From assembly GCA_023382535.1 (NCBI GenBank), contig JAHDWA010000016.1, forward strand, positions 1-64,000: DNA of 64,000 nt. Direction: 5' to 3'. Under the pieces are notes generated by a model that ran no database searches, had not been told where the DNA came from, and saw only the letters and a program-made list of their open reading frames with translations. The DNA is from Anaerolineae bacterium (GTDB lineage: Bacteria > Chloroflexota > Anaerolineae > 4572-78 > J111). A program made the translations under genes and the position numbers. Below, one piece after another: positions 35,960 through 45,424 of the stretch (its first letter is position 1; every line of letters starts with the position of its first letter).

Positions 35960-38900
35960 TGAACTGCAACCTGCGCAACAACCCTATGTGGGACCGCGAC
36001 CTTTTGAGCAGGCGGACCAAGCGCTGTTTTTCGGACGTGATCGTGAGGTGAGTGAATTACTGTCTCTCGTTATTGCCCATGATCTTGTTCTTCTCTATGC
36101 CGAATCCGGCGCCGGTAAGAGTTCGCTTCTCAACGCAGGTCTAATTCCACAGCTGGAACAAGAGAAGGCGAAAGTTCTTCCGATCGGACGTGTACGCGGT
36201 GTGATTCCAGAAAGCGTCAATCCTAAGGCGATTGCAAACATCTACGTCTTCAATACCCTCTTAAGTTGGGCCAAGAAAGAGGCTGATCCGGCGCAGTTGT
36301 TGAACCTCTCGATAGCCGATTATCTGCAGAGGGTTGAATATCGCATTGCCGAGAACGGCCTGCGCAGACCTCATGTGGTCATCTTTGATCAATTTGAGGA
36401 ACTGTTTACTTCCTATCACGAGCGTTGGCGTGAGCGAAAGGAATTCTTTCAGCAGGTTGCCGAGGCGCTTGAGGCCGATCCTCTGCTCCGAATCATGTTT
36501 GTCATCCGGGAGGATTATGTTGCTCAACTCGATCCATATGTGTCTATCCTACCCGAGAAGTTGCGCACACGCTATCGTTTAGAGCGGCTACAACAAGACG
36601 CCGCCCTACTCGCTGTCAAAGGGCCACTGAAAGACACCAGCCGATCTTTTGCACCAAATGTTGCAGAAGCACTGGTGCAAGAACTGCTTAAGGCACGTAT
36701 CGTTACGGAGTTCTTCGGAGCGCTACAAGAAGTGGAGGGGCAATATGTGGAGCCAGTTCAACTGCAGGTTGTCTGTCAGAGACTCTGGGCCAATCTCCCA
36801 GTCGATGTCAAGGTGATTGGGCAGGATCATTGGCAGAGGTTTGGCGACGTGAGTCGAGCGTTGGCACAATTCTATGAGGCTGCCATTCAGGCAACAGTCA
36901 CGCGTACTAACGTTGACGAATCTACTTTGCGCACCTGGTTCGGCAAGACCTTAATTACACCCATGGGAACACGTGGCACGGTTTATCGAGATGAGAAAAA
37001 GGGGGAAACTGGTGGGATTCTGAACACCGCCATCGATGTACTTGAAGATCAGCATATCATTCGTGCCGAAAGTTGGGCCGGCATCCGCTGGTATGAACTG
37101 ACCCATGACCGCTTTATCGAGCCAATCTTGGCCTCGAATGGAGAATGGTTCGAAACATGGCGCCAGATCCATCGCAACCCCCTGACAGATGCGGCACGTG
37201 AGTGGCAGCGCTTGAATTATGACGAGGGGGCTCTGTTCGGCGGCGCCCAACTCGACGAGGCGATTGCGTGGGCGCAGCAACATGCTAAAGAAATGGATCA
37301 ATCTGAACAGAAATTCTTGGATGCCAGTGTTGCTTTGCGCGATCGAACAATCAAACAACAGGCGAAGAACGCTAGGGTTCTGGGCTGGTTGGTCGCTGCA
37401 TTGGTGGGAGCGCTGCTTGTGGCTGTTTGGGGCTGGTGGGTGGTTCTTGAACAGCGAAACACCGCATTGACAGCACAACGTGAGGCAGAAACAGCCAAAG
37501 CAACTGCCCAAGCGGGTGAGGCAGCAGCCCTCATTGCAAAAGAAACGGAAGCGGCCCTCAGGAATACCGCAGAGCAGGCCCAGGCGACTGCGGTCGCCGC
37601 ACAGCAAGGAGCGCTCACCGAACGCGACACCGCCACTTCACGCCGGTTGGCGGCCCAGGCCATGGCCAGCCTGCAAAGCGACCCACAACTTGCGCTGCTA
37701 TTGGGCGTCGAGGCGCTCGCAGTTACCCACACGGTTGAGGCCGACAGCGCCTTGCGCCAGGCCCTGCTGGAATCTCACACGCGAGTGGTGCTGCGCGGCC
37801 ATACCGGTGAGGTAAATGCGCTGGCCTTCAGCGCCAGAGGGCGCTGGCTGGCCACTGCCAGTGATGATAAAACAGTGCGGGTCTGGGAGGTGGAGACGGG
37901 AAAGGAATTGGCCTTGCTCCCCCATAAGGGCGAGGTGCTGGCCGTAGTCTTCAGTCTAACCGAAGATAGGTTGACCACCGTCAGCCGCGACGGTCTTGCC
38001 CATTTCTGGGTAGCCTCTACCGGGGAAGAAATGACCAGGCCCGACCTGGAAGGTATGGTAGGCGCCGCCGCCTTCAGCGATGATGGGCGGCTGCTGGCCA
38101 GTGGGGGACTCGACGGTGTCACCCGGATTTGGGACATCGAACAGGATAAAGCACTGGCCTTACTGAGCGGCCATACCGCCCGCATTAAGGCGATCGCCTT
38201 CAGCCCCGATGGGGTCAAGATCGCTACGGCCAGCCTGGATGGGACGGCGCGCCTCTGGGAAGCGGCCACCGGCAAGGAAATAGCGCTCCTGGCAGGGCAT
38301 GCCACCGGCGTCAATGCGCTCGTTTTTAGTCCTGATGGTCGCCTCCTGGCCACCGCCGGCGCTGACGGTACAGCTCACCTGTGGGATGCGCTCACCGGGA
38401 GTGAGCGGCGGGTTCTGCGCAGCCATGATAACAGTGTAACAGTGGTCGCCTTTAGTCCAGACGGCCAGAGGCTGGCGACCGGCAGCGTGGATCATCAGGT
38501 CAAGTTGTGGGATGTAGCGACGGGGGAGCCGCTGATCACCCTGAGCGGCCATAACGATGCTGTCAACGCGATAAGTTTCAGCCCTGATGGCCTGCTCTTG
38601 GCCACAGCCAGCGCCGATGGCTCGGCACGGTTGTGGAATGCAGTGACGGGCAAGCTGCAGACAACCTTACAGGGACACACCGGCAGCGTCGGCGTCGTTC
38701 TCTTCAGCCGTAATGGCGATCTTCTGGCCACGGCTGGCGCCGACGGTACGGCGCGTATCTGGGCAGCCACCGAGAGTGAAGCGCAAGATGTGTTGCGTGG
38801 GCATGAAGGCGCGATCTATGGGGTAGCCTTCAATCCGCAGGGTAACCTTCTCGCCACCAGCAGTGACGATTTCACAATCCGGTTATGGGATATGGCAGTC

Positions 38901-41900
38901 ACGGGGGCAGAGGCAGATCAAGACCGCTTGAGCATGACCTTAAAGGGAGATGCGCCTTTTTTCAGCCGGGTGGCTTTTAATCACGATGGGACTCTGTTGG
39001 CTGCTGGCGACCGGAAAGGTGCGATCCATATGTGGGATGTTGCCAAAGCCCCGAACAGAGACCAGGACGCCCAGGCCGTTACACTGAATGGCCACAAAGG
39101 TTTTGTTTTTGGTGTGGCCTTTAGTCCTGACGGGAAGTTCCTGGCGACCGGCAGCGAGGATGGTACGGCGCGGCTGTGGAATATAAAGAAAGTGCGTGAA
39201 ACAGGCGGCGACGCAGAAGTCGCCACTTTGTCTGTCTGTTCATTACCCGTCTATGGCGTAGCCTTCAGCTTGGATGGCAGCCTCTTAGCTACGAGTTGCG
39301 CAGAGGGAACGATCCGTCTTTGGGAGGTAGCTGCAGTGGTTCAGACAGCCCGTCCAAAGGCGCTGGCCGTTCTGGAAACTCCCAGTAATACGGTAGTTGA
39401 CGTGGCCTTCAATCACGATCTACTCGCCGCTGGCAGCGGGGATGGCACGGTTTACTTATGGGATTATGGGCGCGTGCTTAAGACCGGCATCACTGAACCG
39501 AGCGCAGCCTTACGGGGCCATAGCGATTTAGTGATTGGAGTAGCCTTCAACGCCGACGGCAGTCTGCTGGCGACCGCCAGTACGGATGGCACAACCCGCC
39601 TGTGGGATGTGCAGTCTGCCAGCAGAACGGGCGGCCGCATCGCCGAGATTACGGTCCAGCGTGGTTATGAGGGCGGCGTTTACAGCGTAGCGTTTAGCCC
39701 CAGTGGGAGCTTACTGGCGGCTGGGGGCGGTGATCGAAACGTACGGCTGTGGACGGTCGGGATGCAGGACTTGCTGGTGTTGGCCTGCCAGCGCGCCGTC
39801 CGCAATCTGACGCAGTCCGAATGGGAGCAATCCAACAGGGACCAACCCTATCGTAAAACTTGTCCGGATATTCCTGTTGATTCTTCGGTGATAGAAACCA
39901 TGAAAGCCAAAGCCCAGGCAGAGATTCGGCAGGGTCAGGTGGAGGTGGCGCTGCTGATCTTGCGCCAGGCCAAAGAGCTTGACCCTAGCCTGACCCTGAC
40001 CCCAGAAGCCGAAGCAGCCAGTCTATTAGTGGCGCGCGGGCGGGAGCTGGCCAGCCAGGGCGAGGTGCATGAGGTGCTGCCTGTCTTACGCCAGGCCAAA
40101 GAGCTTGACCCCAGGGTAGAAGTAGGCCGAGCATTGGCCGAGTGTGGGCGCGAGGTGGCCAGCCAGGGTCAGGTGGACGGGGCGCTGACCCTCTTGCGCC
40201 AGGCCATGAGGCTTCACCGCAGTCTAAGAGTGGCCCCGGAAGTCGAAGTGGCCGGCCTGCTGGTAAGGCGCGGGCGAGAACTGGCCGGCCAGGGCAAGGT
40301 GGACGAGGCGCTGGCGGCCTTGCGTCGGGCCAGGGAGCTTGATCCGACCTTGGAGGAGCGCCAGTCGTTGCAGATGGCACGTTTGTACCACGAGGTGTGC
40401 AGCCAGGCCAGTGGCCAGAACAACCTGACCCCGGTGGTGCCGGACCTCTGCCAACGCGCCGTGACGCTGGCAGTAGCGACGGACGACGCCTACCTCAACT
40501 TCAGCCTCTGCCGGCAGGGGATGGTGGTCCGGCTGGCCGAGATGGTCGAACCTGCCTGTGAGCGGGCTGCTGAGTTAGCCCGGCCGCTAGCCTTCGGCCA
40601 GAGTGTCACCGGCACGCTAAGCGCAGGCAGTGGTGACCTGTGGACCTTTAAGAACCCCGCCTTGCAGGTTGTCACCATAGCCATGAACCAATCCCAGGGT
40701 CAACTCGACGCCTATCTGACCCTGATCGGACCGGATGGCAGTGTATTGGCCAGGGATGGCAGCAGCGGAGGTGGCGGCACGGCGCGCCTCGGTGACCTGG
40801 CCTTGTATGAAACAGGCGTTTACACCGTCGTTGCCCACGGGCTGGGTGACGGCGCGGGCAGCTACACCCTCTCTCTGAAGCGTGAAACCCGCTCGAAGCC
40901 GGAGCTGGCCGGCCTGCTGGTAAGGCGCGGGCGAGAACTGGCCGGCCAGGGTCAGGTGCATGAGGCGCTGGCGGCCTTGCGTCGGGCCAGGGAGCTTGAT
41001 CCGACCTTGGAGGAGCGCCAGTCGTTGCAGATGGCACGTTTGTACCACGAGGTGTGCAGCCAGGCCAGTGGCCAGAACAACCTGACCCCGGTGGTGCCGG
41101 ACCTCTGCCAACGCGCCGTGACGCTGGCAGTAGCGACGGACGACGCCTACCTCAACTTCAGCCTCTGCCGGCAGGGGATGGTGGTCCGGCTGGCCGAGAT
41201 GGTCGAACCTGCCTGTGAGCGGGCTGCTGAGTTAGCCCGGCCGCTAGCCTTCGGCCAGAGTGTCACCGGCACGCTAAGCGCAGGCAGTGGTGACCTGTGG
41301 ACCTTTAAGAACCCCGCCTTGCAGGTTGTCACCATAGCCATGAACCAATCCCAGGGTCAACTCGACGCCTATCTGACCCTGATCGGACCGGATGGCAGTG
41401 TATTGGCCAGGGATGGCAGCAGCGGAGGTGGCGGCACGGCGCGCCTCGGTGACCTGGCCTTGTATGAAACAGGCGTTTACACCGTCGTTGCCCACGGGCT
41501 GGGTGACGGCGCGGGCAGCTACACCCTCTCTCTGAAGCGTGAAACCCGCTCGAAGCCGGAGCTGGCCGGCCTGCTGGTAAGGCGCGGGCGAGAACTGGCC
41601 GGCCAGGGTCAGGTGCATGAGGCGCTGGCAATATTCGCCGAGGCTCTTATTCTGGACCCATCCCTGGATGTTAAGCCGGTACAAGAAGCCAAAGAGATTG
41701 CCGCGACCGTTCTTATTGCGCAGGCCAATGAGCAGGTCCGAGCTGGCCAGACTGCCGGCGCAGTGGCCACGCTTGAAGAAGCCCAGGCGATTGCCCGAGA
41801 AATCAATTCGGGCGCGCTCCACTTTGCGATTTGTCGTCTGCAAACGTCCAAAGAATTGGCTGAAGTCGCTGCCACTGCATGCGAGGCCCTGGCCGCTCAG

Positions 41901-42245
41901 ACGCCGCTGATTGAGCCTGGTTTGCCTGTTACCGGTGCCGTGCGCAGCGCCCTCGGTGATCCGTGGAAACTGGAAATCACCTCCAGTAGCCGGGTCACGA
42001 TCACCCTTTCGACTGCCGAAAACAGCGAACTGGACCCCTATCTGATGCTCTTCGATGCAGGCTTCCGGCTCATTGCCGAACACGACGACATCGAACGGGC
42101 CGTCATCAAAGACTCGGTGCTCTATGATGTTGCCCTGGTTGATCCGGGCTTGTACTGGATTGGCGCAGGCCGGTGCTGTCCCGACAATGACCAGGGCAGT
42201 ACCGGGGTATATGTGTTGGAGGTAACCCTGAGGAAAGAGGAGTAG
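35952..42245 (+). CDS. Giant nSTAND ATPase-TM-WD40-TPR-PPC sensor
   Basis: From ATG 35952 (GGGAGG upstream) the protein has 2,097 residues. It has an nSTAND1 ATPase with Walker A ESGAGKSS (K56) and Walker B VVIFDQFEELF, then winged-helix segments. A membrane helix lies at about 477-498 (LVAALVGALLVAVWGWW), then coiled coil. I count 15 WD40 units between about residues 611 and 1270, then the LACQRAVRNLT motif typical of such proteins, TPR-like helices, two near-identical 219-residue TPR+PPC units and a diverged third PPC-like domain. The C-terminal sensor may lie outside the cytoplasm. It is coupled to the SIR2 gene and probably acts as its trigger. Confidence 0.88.
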   Translation: MANELQPAQQPYVGPRPFEQADQALFFGRDREVSELLSLVIAHDLVLLYAESGAGKSSLLNAGLIPQLEQEKAKVLPIGRVRGVIPESVNPKAIANIYVFNTLLSWAKKEADPAQLLNLSIADYLQRVEYRIAENGLRRPHVVIFDQFEELFTSYHERWRERKEFFQQVAEALEADPLLRIMFVIREDYVAQLDPYVSILPEKLRTRYRLERLQQDAALLAVKGPLKDTSRSFAPNVAEALVQELLKARIVTEFFGALQEVEGQYVEPVQLQVVCQRLWANLPVDVKVIGQDHWQRFGDVSRALAQFYEAAIQATVTRTNVDESTLRTWFGKTLITPMGTRGTVYRDEKKGETGGILNTAIDVLEDQHIIRAESWAGIRWYELTHDRFIEPILASNGEWFETWRQIHRNPLTDAAREWQRLNYDEGALFGGAQLDEAIAWAQQHAKEMDQSEQKFLDASVALRDRTIKQQAKNARVLGWLVAALVGALLVAVWGWWVVLEQRNTALTAQREAETAKATAQAGEAAALIAKETEAALRNTAEQAQATAVAAQQGALTERDTATSRRLAAQAMASLQSDPQLALLLGVEALAVTHTVEADSALRQALLESHTRVVLRGHTGEVNALAFSARGRWLATASDDKTVRVWEVETGKELALLPHKGEVLAVVFSLTEDRLTTVSRDGLAHFWVASTGEEMTRPDLEGMVGAAAFSDDGRLLASGGLDGVTRIWDIEQDKALALLSGHTARIKAIAFSPDGVKIATASLDGTARLWEAATGKEIALLAGHATGVNALVFSPDGRLLATAGADGTAHLWDALTGSERRVLRSHDNSVTVVAFSPDGQRLATGSVDHQVKLWDVATGEPLITLSGHNDAVNAISFSPDGLLLATASADGSARLWNAVTGKLQTTLQGHTGSVGVVLFSRNGDLLATAGADGTARIWAATESEAQDVLRGHEGAIYGVAFNPQGNLLATSSDDFTIRLWDMAVTGAEADQDRLSMTLKGDAPFFSRVAFNHDGTLLAAGDRKGAIHMWDVAKAPNRDQDAQAVTLNGHKGFVFGVAFSPDGKFLATGSEDGTARLWNIKKVRETGGDAEVATLSVCSLPVYGVAFSLDGSLLATSCAEGTIRLWEVAAVVQTARPKALAVLETPSNTVVDVAFNHDLLAAGSGDGTVYLWDYGRVLKTGITEPSAALRGHSDLVIGVAFNADGSLLATASTDGTTRLWDVQSASRTGGRIAEITVQRGYEGGVYSVAFSPSGSLLAAGGGDRNVRLWTVGMQDLLVLACQRAVRNLTQSEWEQSNRDQPYRKTCPDIPVDSSVIETMKAKAQAEIRQGQVEVALLILRQAKELDPSLTLTPEAEAASLLVARGRELASQGEVHEVLPVLRQAKELDPRVEVGRALAECGREVASQGQVDGALTLLRQAMRLHRSLRVAPEVEVAGLLVRRGRELAGQGKVDEALAALRRARELDPTLEERQSLQMARLYHEVCSQASGQNNLTPVVPDLCQRAVTLAVATDDAYLNFSLCRQGMVVRLAEMVEPACERAAELARPLAFGQSVTGTLSAGSGDLWTFKNPALQVVTIAMNQSQGQLDAYLTLIGPDGSVLARDGSSGGGGTARLGDLALYETGVYTVVAHGLGDGAGSYTLSLKRETRSKPELAGLLVRRGRELAGQGQVHEALAALRRARELDPTLEERQSLQMARLYHEVCSQASGQNNLTPVVPDLCQRAVTLAVATDDAYLNFSLCRQGMVVRLAEMVEPACERAAELARPLAFGQSVTGTLSAGSGDLWTFKNPALQVVTIAMNQSQGQLDAYLTLIGPDGSVLARDGSSGGGGTARLGDLALYETGVYTVVAHGLGDGAGSYTLSLKRETRSKPELAGLLVRRGRELAGQGQVHEALAIFAEALILDPSLDVKPVQEAKEIAATVLIAQANEQVRAGQTAGAVATLEEAQAIAREINSGALHFAICRLQTSKELAEVAATACEALAAQTPLIEPGLPVTGAVRSALGDPWKLEITSSSRVTITLSTAENSELDPYLMLFDAGFRLIAEHDDIERAVIKDSVLYDVALVDPGLYWIGAGRCCPDNDQGSTGVYVLEVTLRKEE
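40251..41627 (+). repeat. 657-bp in-frame tandem duplication inside the nSTAND-WD40 gene
   Basis: The unit starting at 40251 recurs at 40908, and its first roughly 60 bases recur again at 41565, each exactly 657 bp (219 codons) apart. By eye copies 1 and 2 differ only near the start (AAGGTGGAC versus CAGGTGCAT). The unit encodes a TPR-like helix pair, a Cys-rich helical part and a PPC-like beta-sandwich. Near identity points to very recent duplication or gene conversion. Collapse or expansion in the assembly should be considered. Confidence 0.95.
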
Positions 42246-42364
42246 CGACTGCCGGCCGCTCCGGCAGCCGGCCGGATAACTTTTAGTGAGTGCGGCGGCC
42301 CGCCGGAGAAGGGCCATTATGAAATGCGCAGCAGAAAACAAAGCGCCGCGCAGGGGAGTGAATC

Positions 42365-42799
42365 ATGACAAGCAAATTGACTCGTAAAGCAAGTGGGTGG
42401 ATCGCAGGGGTAGCTGTTACCCTGCTAGTGATACTGGTCGGGCTATTCGTTGCCGAAGCGCCAGGGGTCTATGGCGGGGGCTGTTATACTCCTTTTGACC
42501 AGTGGATTCCTGGCGAAACAACAAGCTACAACCGGGCGCTCCAATACTACTTTTACGGCGAAGCAGGCGCCAGGGTGAGTATTCGCATGGAGCGGGACGA
42601 TACCTCCACCATGGATCCGTATCTGGAGCTGGCTGATCCGTTTGGCACTGTTGTTGCCTACAACGATGACAGCACCGGCAGCAGCAACAGTTGGATCAAC
42701 GGCTACGGTTTACAGAACAGCGGCTGCTACACCATCATCGCCCGCTCGTATCAAAACAGCACCTTTGGCAAGTTTTGGCTGTATGCGTCGTGGTACTGA
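42365..42799 (+). CDS. Secreted PPC-like beta-sandwich protein
   Basis: The 144-residue protein has a signal peptide (hydrophobic residues 14-29, VTLLVILVGLFVAEA). The mature part has the PPC pattern: YYFYGEAGARVSIRM, DPYLELADPFGTVVAYNDDS and GCYTIIARSY. Two Cys near each end of the domain could pair outside the cell. It resembles the C-terminal PPC domains of the neighbouring giant protein, so it may be an extracellular partner or ligand of that sensor. It follows a 119-base gap. Confidence 0.75.
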   Translation: MTSKLTRKASGWIAGVAVTLLVILVGLFVAEAPGVYGGGCYTPFDQWIPGETTSYNRALQYYFYGEAGARVSIRMERDDTSTMDPYLELADPFGTVVAYNDDSTGSSNSWINGYGLQNSGCYTIIARSYQNSTFGKFWLYASWY

Positions 42800-42836
42800 G
42801 CACAGCCTATGAAAATACGGCAGCAAAGGCACTCCT

Positions 42837-42874
42837 ACCCGCACCTGCCATGGGGCAGGTGGACCTCTGCGGGT
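42837..42874. repeat. Nested hairpin shared with the 11.65-kb intergenic repeat
   Basis: CACCTGC (42842-42848) and GCAGGTG (42855-42861) pair inside outer arms ACCCGCA (42837) and TGCGGGT (42868). The segment ACCCGCACCTGC followed by TGGGGCAGGTG also occurs at about 11644-11668, more than 31 kb away. This is a dispersed palindromic unit. Confidence 0.75.
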
Positions 42875-42976
42875 GGCATCTCTATGCCACCTTACGGTGA
42901 GATAAAGCTATCTTCAAAGGGGCCACCATAACCCCCTGACGGGTGTCAGAATCAAGAATGAAAATATGGCGGTTTC

Positions 42977-43029
42977 GTAGGACAAGCTGTTAGCTTGTCC
43001 CGATCTGGATAAACTTTAGTTTGTCCTAC
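42977..43029. repeat. Double-hairpin palindromic element
   Basis: Outer arms GTAGGACAA (42977) and TTGTCCTAC (43021) enclose a hairpin GGACAAGCT/AGCTTGTCC and a shorter AAACT/AGTTT hairpin. The architecture matches the element at 59515. It lies upstream of the membrane-NUDIX gene. Confidence 0.75.
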
Positions 43030-43055
43030 AAGTTTATTTTCAAGGGAGGGAGTTG

Positions 43056-44501
43056 ATGGTCCTACATGTGAATTCGCTGTTACTCGTCGCCGTGCTTTTT
43101 TTGATCTTCAACATCATAGCCCTGCGCGTGATCCTGGCCCTGAACCGGCGCAAAGAGACCTCAGCCGCAGCTTTGCCCATCCTCCCCGGCGAGCCGCTCG
43201 TCGCCGCTGCCGACATCTTGAGTTGGGAGTTCGAATATGCCCGGATTACGGCCAGTGAAGCTATGGCCGAACGGCATACCATCGTCAACTTTTACTTGCT
43301 CGTCGCCGGTGTCGTAACGTCAGGCGTGGTGGCCCTGCTGGCGCGGGAGACCGGCCTGCCGACCGCGATCGGCGCTGCGCTTTTCTGGGTGCTGGTCGGG
43401 ATCGGCTGGATCTACTTCCTGGCGATTATTCGTCTACGCCAGGCCTGGTATGGCAGCGCCCAAGCCATGAACCGGATCAAGGAATTCTGCATCGAGCATG
43501 CACGGTCAATAAACCCGGCAACGTTACGTGCGGCCTTCTTGTGGCAGCCACACACGCTGCCCGCTCCCGACAAGCCGTGGACAGTATTTTTCTATGCGGC
43601 CATGCTGATCGGTCTCTTGAACAGCGCCGCCTTTGTGGCCGGTGGGGCCTTGCTCAACCTGGAGATTACTCTGTCTAACCCCTGGCAGATTCTGGGGCCG
43701 CTGTCGTTGTCTGGATGCGCCTTCTTTGCGTTCCATATCTGGCTTTATTTTGCCTTCTTGCACGAGGACCCGAAGCATGCTCAAGCGGGGCCGGCTGAGA
43801 AACATCAGGCGGAGGAACCTTCCGTGCCAGCTAGACAAACAATAACCGACCATGCCGGGGTCTGGGTGAAGATCCTGGAAGAGACAGAGGAATACAAATT
43901 TGGGACCTTGTTTCGCATTATCCGGGCGCAACTTCAATACCGGCGCTGCGATGGCTGCCTCAGCAAGCCTATCACCCGCATCAATTTCGAGCGGGGCGAT
44001 TCCGTCGGCGTGCTGCTTTATGATCCTCAGGCCAATGCCGTGATCCTGGTACGCCAGTTCCGCTATCCGGTCTACGCCGGTCTCGAGCCTGACCAGCGTG
44101 CTGGCCAGGGGGCCAGGCAGGCCTGGCTGCTGGAGATTGTGGCTGGCGTTAAGGACGAGGGCCACTCAGTACGGGAGGTGGCCAACAAAGAGCTGCTGGA
44201 GGAGGCCGGATATAAGGTTAAAGGGGAGCTGCAACCCCTTATCGTTATCTATCCCAGTCCGGGCGGCAGTTCGGAGCGCATCCACCTCTTCCTGGGCCAG
44301 GTAGATACCGGCCAGCGGGCCGGCCAGGGCGGAGGGGTTGTGGCAGAGGGTGAGGACACCCAAATTATCGAGCTGCCTTTCCAGGAGGCCATGGACATGG
44401 TGGCGCGCGGCCAGATCCAGGATGCCAAGACTATCATCGCCTTGCAGCATCTGGCTTTATGCCAGGCTGGCAGGGCCGATTTCGAGATTGGGACAGTATA
44501 G
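43056..44501 (+). CDS. Membrane-anchored NUDIX hydrolase
   Basis: From ATG 43056 (GGGAGGG upstream) the protein has 481 residues. Residues 5-255 hold about five hydrophobic helices, including an N-terminal anchor and pairs around 83-130 and 180-240. The C-terminal half is a NUDIX domain of the ADP-ribose pyrophosphatase type (VLLYDPQANAVILVRQFRYP and the Nudix box GVKDEG...KELLEEAGY). The usual Arg of the box is Lys here. It may hydrolyse ADP-ribose-like nucleotides at the membrane. The SIR2 gene follows 12 bases later, so it could remove or remodel the product of the SIR2 enzymes. The linking role is inferred. Confidence 0.82.
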   Translation: MVLHVNSLLLVAVLFLIFNIIALRVILALNRRKETSAAALPILPGEPLVAAADILSWEFEYARITASEAMAERHTIVNFYLLVAGVVTSGVVALLARETGLPTAIGAALFWVLVGIGWIYFLAIIRLRQAWYGSAQAMNRIKEFCIEHARSINPATLRAAFLWQPHTLPAPDKPWTVFFYAAMLIGLLNSAAFVAGGALLNLEITLSNPWQILGPLSLSGCAFFAFHIWLYFAFLHEDPKHAQAGPAEKHQAEEPSVPARQTITDHAGVWVKILEETEEYKFGTLFRIIRAQLQYRRCDGCLSKPITRINFERGDSVGVLLYDPQANAVILVRQFRYPVYAGLEPDQRAGQGARQAWLLEIVAGVKDEGHSVREVANKELLEEAGYKVKGELQPLIVIYPSPGGSSERIHLFLGQVDTGQRAGQGGGVVAEGEDTQIIELPFQEAMDMVARGQIQDAKTIIALQHLALCQAGRADFEIGTV

Positions 44502-44513
44502 AGGGGACAAGAG

Positions 44514-45422
44514 ATGGCCAATTCCAAGATTGATCCACTACAGATGGAAATGATTGTAGAGCGCATCCGGTTGGGCCGCTGCGTGCCTTTCCTGGGGGCT
44601 GCGGCCAATATCAGCAACTTGGCGCGTGGCTATGCCGGGCTTAAATTGGGTTCAGACGTAGCCAGGGAACTGGCCAGCCAGATGAATGGCGGGGGGGAGT
44701 CGGCCAATCTGGCCCGGATTGCTTTACAGTATGAGGTCAGAACTGATCGCTCTTTTCTGGTCAGAAAGCTCAAGATGGCCCTGCCCGACCAGAACTGCGA
44801 GCCATCCCCCCTGCTCAAAACTCTCGCCAGGCTGCCCTTTCAGTTAATTGTTACGACCAATTACGATCGCCTGCTGGAGGAAGCCCTCAAGGGGCAGGCT
44901 TTCGAATCGATCGTGCAGCCGGCGCAGGGATTTGAGGATACACCGGCAACAAGAGGCTGGCTTGAGAGACTTGAAGCATACGATGGACTGATTCTATACA
45001 AGATTCACGGTACCTTTCTGGGCAAAGCGCCGCCTGACCCTGATCAAGAAGACGAAGAACTATCGCCCCTCATTATTACCGAGGATGACTACATTCAATA
45101 CCTGTCCGTGGTGGGCAAAGAGACGGAGATGATCGGCATTCCTAATTTGATCAAGAAGAAGATCACGCCCAGTACCCTGTTGTTCCTCGGCTACAGCCTG
45201 GAGGATTGGGATTTCAGAACCATCTACAAGGTCTTGATCGAACCGCTTCCGAAGCACCACCGGCGCAAGTCCTTAGCTATTCAGAATAAACCGGCCCTGG
45301 CCTGGCAGAAGTTCTGGGCAGAGAGAGGGGTGGAGATCTGGGATGTTGACATCTACGATTTTGCCGAGCAACTGGAAGAGTGCTATCTGAAAAAGCCTGG
45401 CGAGACTATCCGAGGAGATTAA
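44514..45422 (+). CDS. Second SIR2-family protein (predicted NADase)
   Basis: The 302-residue protein has the SIR2 elements PFLGAAANIS (25-34), TTNYDR with Asn116, KIHGT with His165, and LGYSLEDWDFR, so the catalytic residues are kept. It is clearly more distant from the SIR2 protein at 35054 than that one is from the SIR2 domain of the next gene. The next gene starts 2 bases after its stop, which suggests an NADase plus STAND-regulator pair like the one at 35054/35952. Confidence 0.88.
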   Translation: MANSKIDPLQMEMIVERIRLGRCVPFLGAAANISNLARGYAGLKLGSDVARELASQMNGGGESANLARIALQYEVRTDRSFLVRKLKMALPDQNCEPSPLLKTLARLPFQLIVTTNYDRLLEEALKGQAFESIVQPAQGFEDTPATRGWLERLEAYDGLILYKIHGTFLGKAPPDPDQEDEELSPLIITEDDYIQYLSVVGKETEMIGIPNLIKKKITPSTLLFLGYSLEDWDFRTIYKVLIEPLPKHHRRKSLAIQNKPALAWQKFWAERGVEIWDVDIYDFAEQLEECYLKKPGETIRGD

Positions 45423-45424
45423 AG

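Noticed and set aside
40214..42341. Long minus-strand ORFs over the duplicated region
   Set aside because: They are shadows of the GC-rich + strand coding frame and repeat with the 657-bp unit.
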